A DNA stretch of 64,000 nucleotides, taken from Gonatopus flavifemur. Taxonomy: Eukaryota; Arthropoda; Insecta; Hymenoptera; Dryinidae. Location: contig JAFFJZ010000007.1 of the NCBI GenBank assembly GCA_018340375.1, forward strand, positions 20,434,001 through 20,498,000, given 5' to 3'. The notes beneath the pieces were generated by a model. That model did not search any database and was not told the origin of the DNA. It saw only the letters and a list, made by a program, of their open reading frames with translations. Numbering within the stretch: the stretch's first letter is position 1; each line of letters starts with the position of its first letter. The translations under genes were made by a program, and so were the position numbers. This document shows positions 32,073 to 44,559 of this stretch, piece after piece.

Positions 32073-33136
32073 CCCACACAGCATCGGATGCCCCAGCAAT
32101 ATTGTCAGAATATTACATTTGGAATGTGTAATATTCTGGAAAATATCTCAAGAAGATTGCCAGAATGTTTGCAGGATGTCTCATGTCACCATCTTTGTAA
32201 CATTCTGGAGATATTCTGAAACATCGCTGAGATCATTGAGGTGACATTCTGGAGATATTCTGAGATATTGCTGTGATCATTTCAGCGATATTCTGTACGG
32301 AAAAAAATGTAACAATCACGTATATTAAAAAGCTTACAAAATGTTACTTCGGGTTGAAAAAAAATTTCTCCAGAGTTTACTTCTACAAATGTTGAATGAG
32401 CTTGGTCAGAACTACTTTACGTGTGAGAAAAACTGCTTCGAAGTCAATTATTATGAGAAAATTCAGCCAGTGGGGATTGAACCCGGGTTCTGCGAGTGAG
32501 AGTCAAGGCTTCTATCACATCAGCGAATCTCCGAAATGATGACACCACTCTCGAAGTGCCATTTATTGTAATCATCGTGATGTGAGTTTGAAGAATTCGG
32601 TTCGGTGAAATATAGACCAATCGATTTAGAATATTCTGACACAAAAAATGAGCAGGTCGTGGGAGAGAGGTTTGTTTTGACCTCACCTTTGAAATTTCAT
32701 AAAGTGCTGAGTAGGATAGATGGAAAAACTTCGAAAATTCGTTGCCGTGGGATATAGACTGATCGATTCAGAACCTTTTGAAATGAAAAGTGAATAGGTC
32801 GTAGGAGAGGCGTTTCTTTCGATCATGAATTGTAAATTTTCCCATTCCTGGATCAGGTGTATAAAAATTCATTTTGTTTCATAAAATATTGCTACTGTCA
32901 TATTCTTGGAATATTTCATCTGCGACAAATTTAGCATATTCCCCATCGTAGATTTCCAGAACATTACAGATCATTATATGTGCAATGTTCCAATTGGAAG
33001 ATTCTCAGAACATTTTTAACAAAATATTGTATCTGCAATATCTACAGGATCTTGTATAAACATTTCACACAGAACGTTTTGAGCGAGACATTGTAATATT
33101 CTAGAGATATCACTGAGACATTGGGTGCTGTGTGGG
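32073..33136. mobile_element. Palindromic-array element, CCC-terminus class, GAATATTCTGG core, with tRNA-like segment
   Basis: The ends CCCACACAGCA and TGCTGTGTGGG are perfect 11-bp inverts. GT flanks both sides (32071-32072 and 33137-33138). GAATATTC/GGAGATATTCTG units fill 32090-32300 and 32880-33120. The centre carries a tRNA-like segment (32466-32545, minus). It interrupts the gypsy pol region. Confidence 0.75.
32466..32545 (-). ncRNA. tRNA-like segment (B box clear, A box weak)
   Basis: On the minus strand GGGTTCAATCCCC matches the pol III B-box consensus. The A-box region (CGCTGATGTGATAG) is poor. It occupies the same relative place as in the other two long array elements. Confidence 0.4.
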
Positions 33137-36100
33137 GTGTAATCTGTAACAAAGAACGATTGAATGTCCTCCAGAGAATTATTTGAGCCTTATATATTCC
33201 TTGTATACATCTCTTAACACTCGCGAGGAATATTCGATCGGTTACTTAGCTAGCAATTCAACCATCAAAAGTTGGAATTCAGGAACATTTCAATATTGAG
33301 CCATGCTATTACCAATGATCGGCGCTACATTGAAAACTAATTTTTATCCAGACCGGGCCAAAGTTTGTGACAATATTCAACCACCTTCCAAAAGATCCTC
33401 ACTTCCAATAGAATCTGTCGTTCAGTCAATGTTGGAACAAGGATGAGCCTAGCAAGCGCCAAGCCTGGCGAAATTGTGAATCAATGGTAGGCTGACAACC
33501 TAAATTCGTTGAACACCGATATCGGTGCAACATCATAATTGTTGTGAATCAATATTTAATATTTATAGATTGTCAAGCCTTGGCTTTCAACATTCCGCCA
33601 AGCTATATTCTATTGTCAGCATTGGCGGAACCTGAAAATTTTCATATGGGATATTGTTCAACGAGTACAAATCATTTTCTGTTTCTTATCTTTCCCATTA
33701 TGAGCTGATATCCAAAATCCAGTACTAATTGTACTCTATATCCGGTGATATATGAATATTTGTTTCCATTTCGCGAAAAGTTATAGATGAGTCTTTGTAT
33801 TCCAAATTGATCCCTAAACTTGGAGAAAAGTTTACGATCCGACACAATAACGAATACATCAAGGAACTTGGATACCAATTTGATGAATTGCGCTCACATT
33901 TGATTCGATCGTACTTCTGTGATTTCCATCCACAAATGCGAAGTCTCCGTTGACAAAGGTTTGAACTTCCATCTTCGAATGAAATCAGAGTCACGATCAA
34001 GACGAAAACGTGGAAATGTGATTCTAGACTCGGTTTACCGCAAAGTCTGAAACTGACTTGGAATTCTCAGCACGGTTGGTATAATCCATGACCAATTCGA
34101 AACGATCTGACTACTTTCCCCCGTTGAATAATTTTTTTTTCTCTCGAACGAAGGAATCATTACATACCCCGTGTGCTCGAATCGAAGGTTTTATATATGA
34201 ATCTTGTGAAATCAAATTCCATCATCATTCCGAAGGTTGAGGATTATCAATTCTGCATCCCTCAACGGTACGGATTACAGGGAACCATCAATGTCATATG
34301 TTTTATTTTCGGTTTTCATACAATATTTGTGTACTGTAGCGTATAGGTACTTGGTGGTGTATATGATTGACGCAAACTCGATATATTCACGCTAGCTTCA
34401 AAGAAGATCCAATAAACGATGTCCAATATAAGAGAGACAGATATGGTTTTTATGTGAATTAAATGAAAAATATTCGATATTCATAGTTCCAATGGAATAG
34501 CTTAAAAGTCAAAGATACAAATTCTATCATCGAAGTTAAAAAGAACGACTTCCCGTACACAATGCTTGATCGGCAGGAGGATTATAGGCAAACTCGTCAA
34601 AACTGTAACGGTACTTTTTATTTTGTTTCGCCAGATTGGTATGACGCGAATCGCCAGCGCGATTTTAGTTTTGATTTCAGTGTGAGTTCGGTTTTTATGT
34701 TATTTCTACTTTTGCTGCTTTTGTTTTCCTTCTATTTCTCTGCTTTTTTGTCAGACTAGAGTAGGGTGAATAAAATTCTGTAAGAACGAACTGCAGATAT
34801 CGATTCCAACGCAACTCGGTGGCACCGCCCCGACTCATGGACCGCTACCAGAGAAAGGGAAAGATAGAGAGGAAGGGAGGGAAAGGGAGTGGTGGTTTGA
34901 TGTAGGCCGCTTATAACAACCCTCTTTTCCACGACATCACCGATTCCGAAGGTTAACCACAGTTTTGACTGTACACAAGAGATCAAAGGCACAAGATTCG
35001 TCCCAGAGATCTTCCTCAAAATATTTTACAATGAAAATCTGCGGGATCGATTTTCAGATTCATTACGTTCCCTCAGATGCGTGGAGTGGTTGGAGACGAG
35101 GGCGTGGAAGAGTTATGCGGATATTTCCTGAGATGCGTCTTGTGATGGTCGATTGAAAATAACATTCATTATACACATGATTCTGTATTCTCTGTTATAT
35201 AACCGTAGACATGATATTGGAACGTCACAGCGGACAAAAATTATGGCAATGCTGCTTCTATCTGGGGGATTATTGGAAAGCAATGAGAAAATTAATCTTC
35301 TTCCATTCTCATAAAATTATGAAATTTGTTGATCATCAACAGGTTAATCATCGTTGATTCATCAACTTATCTTCATCCAATTTCCACTCAAGGAACGTCT
35401 AATCAATACCCAATCACCTTTCCTGCAATCCCTTTCCATTATTCTATAGTATCCTGTTATCACCCTTATCGCTCTGTTTCAGCACCTTCTCAGTAGCGTC
35501 AATTTTATGCCATCCCTTTCACCGTTCCTCATCCCGCTGTATTCTTTTTGTTCTTTCGCATCCTCTATGCCCATTACGTCTGAACGGTTTCCCTCCTTAT
35601 TCTCTCATTTATTTTTTCCTCCCCCTTTCCCCCGACTGCTTTATACTTTTTTGTTGCTGTCCGATACTTTGCTTTTTCTTCATACTTTCAGGTTTGTGTT
35701 TTCCATCGTAGCCTCTTGAACTGTTCGATTTCCTCGAAGTGTGTGATAAAAACGATTGAAACATGTTTTGTAACTCTCTTATCGATCCCGTTACAAAGCT
35801 GAATCATTGAAATGTTTGGATTATGTACCCGGAATCTCGGAATTTCATATAGATTCACGATTTCTCAACCAAACGATTCAGAACTGGTGTATTCTTGATT
35901 AAATACTGGTGATTGCGAATATCGAATCGGAACCTACTTCGATTTTCAGAATATCAGAAGCATGAAGGAAACCTTTTACGACGACTCAATACAAATTGTG
36001 CCAGTTTGAAATTGGAATTATGTAGATGATGGAGAAAATTGAAATTCAAATTGAGTAGAAGTCTGGGACATGACGGAAGAGTTACATTTTTTGTCGCCAA

Positions 36101-36535
36101 GTTCATTCTAAAGAATACAGAAGAGAAGGATCTAGAAGAGGTGACCATTAGTGTGCATTACGATCCATTATTGAAAGAATAACGTTGAAAATTGAATAAG
36201 ACTGGGGCATGAAATTCACTAGGTACTTGGTAAGATGGTACCGATCAAAGATGACGCTTTTTAATGAAAATTCGATAAATAATTCTTCATTTTCTTGTCC
36301 TCTTTACATAAAAGTGATGCCAAGAGAAGAAAGCTGTTCCACTTCCAAGGTTTGCATGAAGAATCGAGTGAGGTAAATTCAAATTCATTATTAGGTGCTC
36401 TGCATAGGAGGGATGTTTGATATGAAAATCCTGTAATGTCATTCATTGGAATACGAATCCTCCATTATTTACAATTCAGTACAGAGAATTTTTATGAGAA
36501 TTAGAGAAGACTCACGGATTTGGTAAATATCATGT
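33137..36535. other. No supported gene; CT-rich tracts
   Basis: Open frames on both strands are short and lack family resemblance. 35500-35720 is a CT-rich low-complexity tract. An open piece at 35080-35150 (MRGVVGDEGVEELC) follows an acceptor-like CCCTCAG but has no donor or partner exon. I see no TE ends. Confidence 0.45.
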
Positions 36536-36539
36536 TAGT

Positions 36540-36670
36540 AGGTCTGGAACACGAGTATACGATTGGAGCGTAGCGAGCAGCATTTAAATTGTTAAATATT
36601 GAGCGGAGCGAGCATCAAGGTTTCAAACGAGCGTCGTTCGACGCAGAGATACGAGTGAAACGAGTTTCTT
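36540..36670. repeat. GAGCGNAGCGAGC repeat cluster
   Basis: GGAGCGTAGCGAGC at about 36564 and GAGCGGAGCGAGC at about 36601, plus ACGAGTGAAACGAGT, form a short GC-richer repetitive patch in AT-rich surroundings. Probably a TE fragment. Confidence 0.35.
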
Positions 36671-36879
36671 GTAGAAGAGTACAGCGCTTCTTCATTGATA
36701 ATAATTCCTTGGGCTTTTGATACCAAATTTTGTGGTAATATACATAAATAAGAAAAAATCAATCCTAAACGTATTTGAACTAATTAGAATGACACATGGA
36801 AGTTTTGAGTCAAATTGAACACATTCAATTTTAGTCAATTACTTCAAAGGTAAGTGGAATTTTAGATAACCTGTACAAA

Positions 36880-37260
36880 CCCATGTCGAAATTGCCGAAG
36901 TCGACAGATGGCCTGGTACTGGCAAGGTTATATTTGCCAACCTTTGGCGGGAACAATTGTTTCTATCCAGGGTCATCATTGACGAATTTCAAACGGTATT
37001 GATTTGAGTGAACAGCCAGTCTTGGACCAGTATTTAATCGATACTGTTTGAATGAGTTTGGAATGCCAGAATTCTACCATAGTCGGCACATACGAATGGT
37101 CAGTACTGATACGGTTGTCAACGTTATACAGGCCCTTGTATAAAATGATGTTATCATGCCGACTTCTTGCCAGTTCTGATAGCTCTGGTAGCTTTGAATT
37201 TGCCAGCACTAGCAATTCTGACAGCAGTACTGAGCCAGTATCGGCCTGTGTTCCCCTTTC
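36880..37260. repeat. Loose array of GCCAG / CTGGC motifs
   Basis: Repeated TGCCAG/CTGGCA-type words in both orientations over about 350 bp (GGTACTGGCAAGG, TTTGCCAGCACTAGC and others) resemble the other short-palindrome arrays, but no termini could be defined. Confidence 0.3.
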
Positions 37261-37635
37261 TCCATGGGAATCCACATATGACATATCGTCTGAACCCGAT
37301 CCTCATTTTGTCGATGAATTTCAGAATTGTAAGATAGAAAAACAATTATTTCATCTCAATTCGTTTAGTTCGAATTTTGTGCGATTCGGATTTTTTCAAT
37401 CAAATAAGCACTCTCAATTCTTTTGCGTACTTTAAATTCTGTGTACTACTGAGCGACTCCCAAAGAAATGATCAAAGTGGAAATTGAAAAGCAGAAAAGA
37501 TGACATGGGCACAGTGGGATTCTTGTTCCATATCCTAACAGCATTTGAAGACGTATTTCTTTCGCAACAACAATGAAGAAGAAAAAGGTACGGGATACTA
37601 TTGGAAGATGATAGAATTATTTCAACATTGATGAT

Positions 37636-37638
<3 letters not shown>

Positions 37639-37670
<32 letters not shown>
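37639..37670. repeat. (AT)16 microsatellite
   Basis: An uninterrupted AT dinucleotide tract of about 32 bp. Confidence 0.95.
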
Positions 37671-37673
<3 letters not shown>

Positions 37674-38123
37674 TGGCGGCCGATGTTACAGGGTGGCATT
37701 CGATCGGGACCGACGAGCGAGATAGCCTGACGACTGGTTACCAGGGAAAATTGATTTTGGATTGATTGGATAGCATCGATGTCTGGCGGAGGAGTGTACA
37801 TATATCGTGTGTGTTTCTATGTGTCTCTCTCCGAACACGATAATGATACTTTTGTGGAGTTGACGGATGCCGTTGACGCAAACTCGATACACAGGCACAC
37901 AATATAGTGAACCTCGAAAGGACCTCGATGAACGAGCCACATGATGTGCGTTGAAAAATAACTTGATTTTTATAGAGAATTTGACGGGGATATGAAAACC
38001 AAGTGAAAACTCGAAATTCGATTAATGATTTATCGGTTGAATTCTTTATCAGTTCGATTGCACGTCGTTACCTGAATAATTTCCACGGTAAGTATGTCGA
38101 CATGAGATCGGAGTTGTGATGTA
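37671..38123. other. No supported gene
   Basis: GC-richer sequence with no recognisable product. GACGCAAACTCGATA at about 37876 also occurs at about 34370, which suggests a dispersed repeat. Confidence 0.4.
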
Positions 38124-38374
38124 CGCTGTAAAAAATAATCGGAATTTACCTGTGTACATCAACCGGAAAATTCCAATCACTGATTAGGAAATCAATTTCC
38201 GGTACATTTATATGAAATTTCCCATACATTCATCTGAAAATTCTAAACTTTATGGAATTTTTCCCAACATTTCACAGTAAATTTCCAGACAAGTTGGGAA
38301 AATTCCTAACCCATGTATGTGTTAATTACTTCACATAAGTATATAGGAATTTTCCTATAAAATTTTCTACAGTG
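38124..38374. mobile_element. Palindromic-array element, CACTGTAGAAAA-type ends, GGAATTTTCC core
   Basis: The left CGCTGTAAAAAATAATCGG and the right end read inward (CACTGTAGAAAATTTTATAGG) are imperfect inverts, flanked by TA on both sides. The interior is a chain of GGAATTT/AAATTCC units. No coding capacity. A second terminus class, distinct from the CCC class. Confidence 0.55.
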
Positions 38375-38384
38375 TATGCAGTGG

Positions 38385-38470
38385 CGGCTCTACCATAGAG
38401 GCAAAATAGGTGACCGCCTAGGGCCCCGCCTTGTGTAGGGCCCCCGCTCCCGAGCCCCTTTTTTTCAGTC
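38385..38470. mobile_element. Solo hAT-type end
   Basis: Begins CAGTGGCGGCTCTACC and continues GC-rich (GGGCCCCGCC, GGGCCCCCGC), a pattern common at hAT element ends. No partner end was found downstream. Confidence 0.45.
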
Positions 38471-38496
38471 ACAATTGAAGAATGAAGTGACAAGTA

Positions 38497-38640
38497 GTGA
38501 TGCGGATCTTTTTCGAGATCGATCTAAAATCGATCTTTTCGGCGAGAAAAAGATCGATTTTTCATCGATCCCTAGTCGCGTCGATCTATTATAGATCGAT
38601 CTTTATTTCCCCAGAATCGGTCGAGAAAGGTCGAATATTA
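38497..38640. repeat. GATCGAT-rich cluster
   Basis: At least seven GATCGAT/ATCGATC words occur in 120 bp, matching the style of 440-620. Possible subterminal repeats of one element family. Confidence 0.45.
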
Positions 38641-38706
38641 CTCGGTGTCTTTTTTTTTCTTTTTATAATCGTGTGCGATCATTGGATGCATGTGATTAAG
38701 ATTTGA

Positions 38707-39977
38707 GGTTGCCCAACGTACCCCTCAATCGCGTGCCGATGGGTGCGTTCGACATATTACGATCCTATTTTCTTGTAGTATTTTTCCCATAATTATCACA
38801 AATGATCTGGGAATTGAAACAAAGATTCCAAGAATATGGTATGATGTGGGAAAATTGAGAACACAGTTGCCAAAATAAAACTCATTCAGAAACTATTTTA
38901 TGTAAAGTAAAAACAATCTTCGAAACTCATAAAATTTGCAGCATTATTCACATTTGATATCGAATGAAATATAATACGAGGTAATAATATGAGGGGATAA
39001 TGTCTTGACCATTTAAATGTTTCAAAAGGAGAAACAAGATTTTCTCAAAATACTCTCACCATTAAGACGAGAAAAACTTTGATATTTTTTCCGCTGAAGT
39101 GAATATTATAATAACTAAAATATGATTACATTTGTTTTCGAGTATTGATGACATACTATGTCAAATTTGAGATGTTGATATATTGATTTTTCGTATATTT
39201 GCTTCATATTACAATAATTCATGAATAGAATTGCCCATCAACATGAATAAATGTTATTTCATAATTGAGATTTTCAACTCCAAAACCGGCATCCCCATCG
39301 ATTGATTCATATATCACCAACCATTCATGTTGTAATCTCTAAAAGAATTAACCAATTCATGGAGGAACCTGTTCGGTAATTGATAACTATATTAATCATT
39401 CAATCTTATATGTAAGACATATTCAATTTGATTCCACTCAATCCGGTTATGAACAAATCCATCTATCTATATCTTGGAATAATATCTCAGACAAAAAAAG
39501 CCCATCAAAAAATTCTTCACTGTCTGGACTTAGACATCTAAGATTTTTATTGAAAGATATTAAAGGTACTCGAGCGTGCCATAATTTCTCTTTTTTCGAT
39601 CTGTGTCTCACTCTGTTCATTATAAAAAGACAAAATGACATATTGGAAGAGAATAAATAATGTGACGTCTAAGTCCCGTAAATTTTATCTATTAAGATTG
39701 TTTGTCAAAAATTAAAATATTCATTTCAATATATTGTCACACACATAGTAGGTATACGAGTTTTGAGGATGGTATTTTGATATAATTTTCATAAATTTGG
39801 TTTAATATTGATGTTGATTTATGATATAATTTTTTTATGAATAAAAATTTTGATATAATGTGGATGTGAAATCCTAGTTCAATTGGAATAAAAAGCTCAC
39901 CGAAGTTTATAAAAAACATGTTTCCAACAAATTTTCCTTACAAAATGTGCGCATGAGACAAATCTCAAGGTTACATA
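38707..39977. other. No supported feature
   Basis: AT-rich sequence without coding or repeat structure that I can support. Confidence 0.5.
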
Positions 39978-40235
39978 TACAGGGTGGTCCATTTGAAGTG
40001 ATATAGTCAAATATCTCGGAAACTAGTGGAGATGGAAAAAAATGTTCCCGATGAAAAGTTTAAGGTTCCAAGGGGGAAGTATGATGCTGACCTTGAAAAA
40101 TCCCTCAGAAGTCATTTTGAAGGTCATTTAGGGGTCAAGATGGTTTTTTTATCATGGCATGGGAAAGCTGGTTTCAAACCCTTTACGAAACACTGGTCAT
40201 GGACCCCTTTCCGCCCATTGGGGTGCAAGGTATGG

Positions 40236-40490
40236 ACCGTCGAAGTTATTGATGAACTACTCTTAGCGCTACCCAGGAACAACGACGTGGACGTGGTAGT
40301 TCTCTGTTCCCTCCGGAGTGCTTGATTATCGTGAGTCCCCTTGCCTCTCACATGAGGGGTGCTTGATGCTGTTACAATAATTGCTCGAAGTTACCCCCCT
40401 CTACCTGGATACATAATCCTGGTATGTTGGCACAAACAGTGTGGATGCGATCGATCATGTCCTCCCTCATTTACAAAAAAACTCCCAAAT
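40236..40490 (-). pseudogene. Inverted 3' fragment of the DD41D transposase gene
   Basis: The minus strand matches 50950-51200 (a block around GAGGACATGATCGATCGC and CTGTTTGTGCCAAC, then the 3' flank). It lacks everything upstream of that. It makes the left arm of the element an inverted duplicate of the gene's end. Confidence 0.75.
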
Positions 40491-40752
40491 TTTTTTAGTA
40501 AATCTACAAAGAAATTTTTTACAGTGCAACTCTCTTTGGTGAATTCTCTGGAATCTCGAAGTATTTTTGTATCCGTTCGAATGTGCATCCTAATCGACGT
40601 TATGTGGTATGGACAATACTCTCAATGTTTCCAGCAACCTTTCAACAATTTTTGAGAGTCGATACTTATTTGAAACCCTCATTGAATCAAATGGAATAAT
40701 TTATTCGATTTGAAACGCAATGATCGTAATAGATCGTACACATGACTGCCAA

Positions 40753-40915
40753 ACCATAATAAGCAAAGACTCAGTGTTCCCGTTTGTTTATGTTTACGTT
40801 TTTTTTCCAATGAAATTAACTCTAATCTGTATTGAAATCAGTCCCGATCTTCGGAGAAAAGCGATGAACGAGAATACATAAACAAACAGAAACATCGAAT
40901 TCCTGTTTATTATGG
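40753..40915. repeat. Foldback inside the left arm of the DD41D element
   Basis: AAACCATAATAAGC..GTTTGTTTATG at about 40753-40798 is inverted at 40874-40915 (CATAAACAAACAG..TTTATTATGG). The hAT at 40923 is inserted right at its edge. Confidence 0.5.
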
Positions 40916-41022
40916 TTGGTTACAGTGTCCGACCGAATATTCGGTTTCGATTTCGGTATTCGGCACTTTCGGCCAATTTTCCAAATTTTTAGTTCCTTTC
41001 GGTTTCGGCCGAAAGTAGACGT

Positions 41023-41413
41023 CAGGGGGGTGCAACTCGATAAAAACTATACGTAACGTTTTGTCACCATTCGATATTTCCCAAACTTTCCGCAAGAGAC
41101 GCTGATTGTACTATCAGAAAAAGTCACGTGATACGATAATTTTTTGGCGCCTAATTTTGCATTTGAAATCGCTTGACAAATCATATCAATAACGGTGTTG
41201 ATATATACATACAATTCTTGAATATGTCACATAACCAAATATGATAATGACGATACTGACACTCATATCACGTACGTAGTGTACAAAAAAAACATCACGT
41301 GATTTTGACTCAGCTACAGACAGCGCCGTTCACGGACTTCAAGTGAAGTTTACTGTGGTGACAAAACGTTTCGCGAAACATTTGAAGGTGATTAGGTGAG
41401 TTGCATCCCCCTG
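41023..41413. mobile_element. 391-bp hAT MITE with exact 8-bp TSD
   Basis: CAGGGGGGTGCAACTCGAT at the left is inverted at the right as GAGTTGCATCCCCCTG, with CGTTTTGTCACC/GGTGACAAAACG arms inside. GTAGACGT is duplicated at 41015-41022 and 41414-41421. A diverged relative seems to lie at about 42740-42835. Confidence 0.92.
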
Positions 41414-41897
41414 GTAGACGTATTATTCGGCCAAAACCAAAAGTAAGTCTTTCTACCAAAAAACATAAGGGATATCTAAGCTTAACGTATATCGATCAAT
41501 TAATTTATATTACACAAAATATATCCAATACCATAATGACATTGAGTCAACGGGAAGTTTTGTAGATATTTTTGAGACATTATAACGTTCAGATATTCTT
41601 AGAATATAATTTTATAGATATATTATATATATATATGCTATGAAAAAAAAACTGCTCACAAACTTTGGTAGAATACTTTCGAACTTTCTTTGGCGAATTT
41701 GGGAATGATTTCAGTGGATTTCCAAACACTTCTAGTCAATTTTTCGGTGTATGAAAGTTTTGATACAGGTTTTGTCGTGGTTCCAATTTTCGCCATCAGT
41801 TGGCGAAAATATAATTAAGGCCAGATAAATTTCAATTCTCATATTCAAATCAACTTCAAATGAAAAATCATTTCCCTCTGTTGATGTTATGTCTTAA

Positions 41898-42012
41898 CTC
41901 ATACAGCACAAAATATTCCCAGAATATTCTGGAGATATCAAAACGTCTGTAGAATATTCTCAAGATATTACAATATCTCCAGAATATTTTGGTGATGTTG
42001 GTACTGTTAGGG
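41898..42012. repeat. Small GAATATTCTGG palindrome array
   Basis: TACAGCACAAAATATTCC at the left and TTTTGGTGATGTTGGTACTGT at the right are roughly inverted, with CAGAATATTCTGGAGATATC units between. It shares its core with 32073-33136 and has a weak CCC-class end. Confidence 0.45.
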
Positions 42013-42459
42013 AAAATACGATTGTAATTTTCTTCTTCATCACTTTGGACTAATATTTTCAAAATCTGATTTGAATTTGCCGCTTTTCTTTGGAACCGCA
42101 TATGGCCCATATAAAACCTGGGAATCGCCCTAGAAGTTTTCTGCTCGGGATTATTTCATAATCATTTGCAATTTAATATGAATCTCAATTACATTCGACA
42201 GCCATCTTTAATAACCCATCGTCGTTTCACTGTGTTACTCAGAAGGCTCCTTCCTGATTCTTTTATTCCAATGAGAGTAAGTATCGATGTCATTGTTGCT
42301 CGTGCCACTAAAACACAAAAACATCAATATTTACTCTGCATTTCGTTATTTTCTTGTCGATAATGCGATTTCTAGTAACATGCTCACTCTATCTATAATA
42401 TCTCTACCTCATCTATAAGATCTCTACAGATGCGAAACAAACGCGCGATTCATCTACAT

Positions 42460-42691
42460 CAGGGGGCATCAACTCAATAATAAATTTTTCAGAACGAACT
42501 CTAGCGCTGCCGTACGGGAGACCACTGGAAATAACCTTATATATGTTCACTCACACAAGTGATGATCCAATGATAGAAATATTAGAATTTGTGTTAGGGT
42601 TAGTGAATACATTTGAAATAGTTCAATGGTCTCCCGTACGGCGGCGCTAGAGATGATTCTGAAAATCTTCTTACTGAGTTGATGACCCCTG
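42460..42691. mobile_element. 232-bp hAT MITE with exact 8-bp TSD
   Basis: CAGGGGGCATCAACTCA at the left and TGAGTTGATGACCCCTG at the right are inverts, with CCGTACGGGAGACCA arms inside. ATCTACAT is duplicated at 42452-42459 and 42692-42699. Confidence 0.92.
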
Positions 42692-43851
42692 ATCTACATG
42701 GTCATGCGCCAGCATAACATGACTCTAACCTGTCTGTAAAGAGCGTCGTTCGTTGATTTTAAACGAATTATGTTGCGGTAACAAAACTTTCAACGAAAAC
42801 TTTTGAGCTCACTCATGTGAATTGCACCTTCCTGTGAAAATCTATCAGATGTAACATCAAGTCATTCGTAAGTAGTTGTAATATGATATGTAGATTATAA
42901 CCATACTTCATGTTCAATTGAATAATTTCGCAGTAATTCATTCAAAAAGTATGTTTCAATGGATTGTTTAAAGTTGATTAATGTCAACAAGTCCTAGTGA
43001 GAAACAAGTGAAAGAAGTGTTACTCTCCTGACTGCATATGGAACAAGATGATATAATTTTGACGTCATAATAATCTGCTTTGTTGTCAATTTGATTCATT
43101 TTTGATTTGAATAATACGATCACAAGTATGACACTTGGTTTGTTGGTTATGATTCATTTGTCATTGTTTCTAACATGTCAATAACTGTTTTTTACGTTTA
43201 CGTTGTGGTACCCTTATGAATTGATCAGATTTCATCCTACTGTACATATATATACTTTCAGAAAAATCTTTCATGAATTCCATGAGAAATATTATGAATA
43301 TTGTACAAAATCAATTTCATAATCCCATTGATTTTTAATGAGATGTTTGATGATGTATATTTGTGAATTTTGATAATTTATTCTAAAAATTCAGGAATTT
43401 TTTCTTTAGTTTCAATCATTCATTATTAATTCTTATAATGATGATTCAATTCAATGTTGCTTTTATGAATTCGAAAATCTTATAAAGTTCAATACGAATT
43501 GATGAAATTTTATGAGAAATCCTCTATTGAATTTCATGGATGTGCATAGCATATAATTATTCAGAACAGTTTCATTTCCCAAAAAGAATATGTACGTTCA
43601 GCATACGTTTCTTAATCCTAAAATAGAGCTATGGACACTTTAAGGTTCATTGAACGTTCATTAAATGTAAATTCATCAGAAATCAATCTATTTTATCCCC
43701 GTTCTCTTGGGGTCGGAAATTCTGAGTATGAGCATAGAACTTTCTAAACATATTTATAGCGGTTTAACCTCTTTCATTGCTCCAGGTAGAGGCATTGAAC
43801 TCAATATTATCCTGGAATCAGCACTCTTTGCTTTCCCTATAGTACCGACCG

Positions 43852-43854
<3 letters not shown>

Positions 43855-43892
<38 letters not shown>
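43855..43892. repeat. (GA)n microsatellite
   Basis: About 38 bp of uninterrupted GA repeats. An open frame spanning it (43707-44039) is therefore not taken as a gene. Confidence 0.95.
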
Positions 43893-43897
<5 letters not shown>

Positions 43898-44056
43898 AAT
43901 CATATGTCGGGTGCATGGTATCTGTTCCTACAAATGCATTTTAGAGAGAGATCGGAAATATGTTGGGAGAGTCGTATTCTCTCTTGCTCATGCAATAAAC
44001 TATATCACTCTGACCACGCATTCATTCCAGTATGTATAGAGTTCAATGGGTAGAGG

Positions 44057-44393
44057 CAGAGTGCGTATAAGGAGTGGTGCCAATGATGGCAAACTCTCTG
44101 ATTGGCTCCGCCATTAAAGGTCCAATTTCCGGAAGAATGAGATTAAAAAAATACGAATAAGGGATATAACAATATAAACAAAACGAAACTTCTAACCTCA
44201 CAAAATTTTAATATGATGATGCGAGTTACAATTGAACTAATTATTTGTCTTTCTTGATTCCTTGATATAAAAAGGCTTTGGGATGAGAATTGAATTCACT
44301 CGCCTCGATTGGAAAGCACAAAACATATAAAGTTTTTGGACCTTAAATGGCGACTTCCGCATATTTGGCACCACCCTCCTTATACGCACTCTG
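44057..44393. mobile_element. 337-bp hAT MITE, 8-bp TSD with one mismatch
   Basis: CAGAGTGCGTATAAGGAG at the left and CTCCTTATACGCACTCTG at the right are perfect inverts, with TGGTGCCAA/TTGGCACCA next. The flanks are GGTAGAGG and GGTAGAAG. The interior is AT-rich and non-coding. Confidence 0.85.
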
Positions 44394-44438
44394 GGTAGAA
44401 GTATTGCAAGAATCGCTGGATTTCATTTCGGATTTGAT

Positions 44439-44525
44439 CCCAGACAGCACAAGAGTTCTAAAAGAGTTCATAAAGAATACCAAGTATTCTTACAGAACTC
44501 TTTTAGAATTTTTGTGCTATCTGGG
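44439..44525. mobile_element. 87-bp CCC-class hairpin, TSD AT
   Basis: CCCAGACAGCACAAGAG at the left and the right end read inward (CCCAGATAGCACAAAAA) pair along with TTCTAAAAGAGTTC. AT flanks both sides (44437-44438 and 44526-44527). It is the shortest and clearest example of the CCC-terminus class. Confidence 0.8.
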
Positions 44526-44559
44526 ATGTTCTCTGGGTTCAATAATGAGAGTATTATCT

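Noticed and set aside
37052..37435. 127-aa plus-strand open frame with minus-strand overlaps
   Set aside because: Three overlapping frames on both strands in a loose GCCAG/CTGGC array; low-complexity Ser-rich product, no splice or family evidence.
43707..44039. 110-aa open frame
   Set aside because: It spans a (GA)n microsatellite and a MITE boundary is near; no domain.
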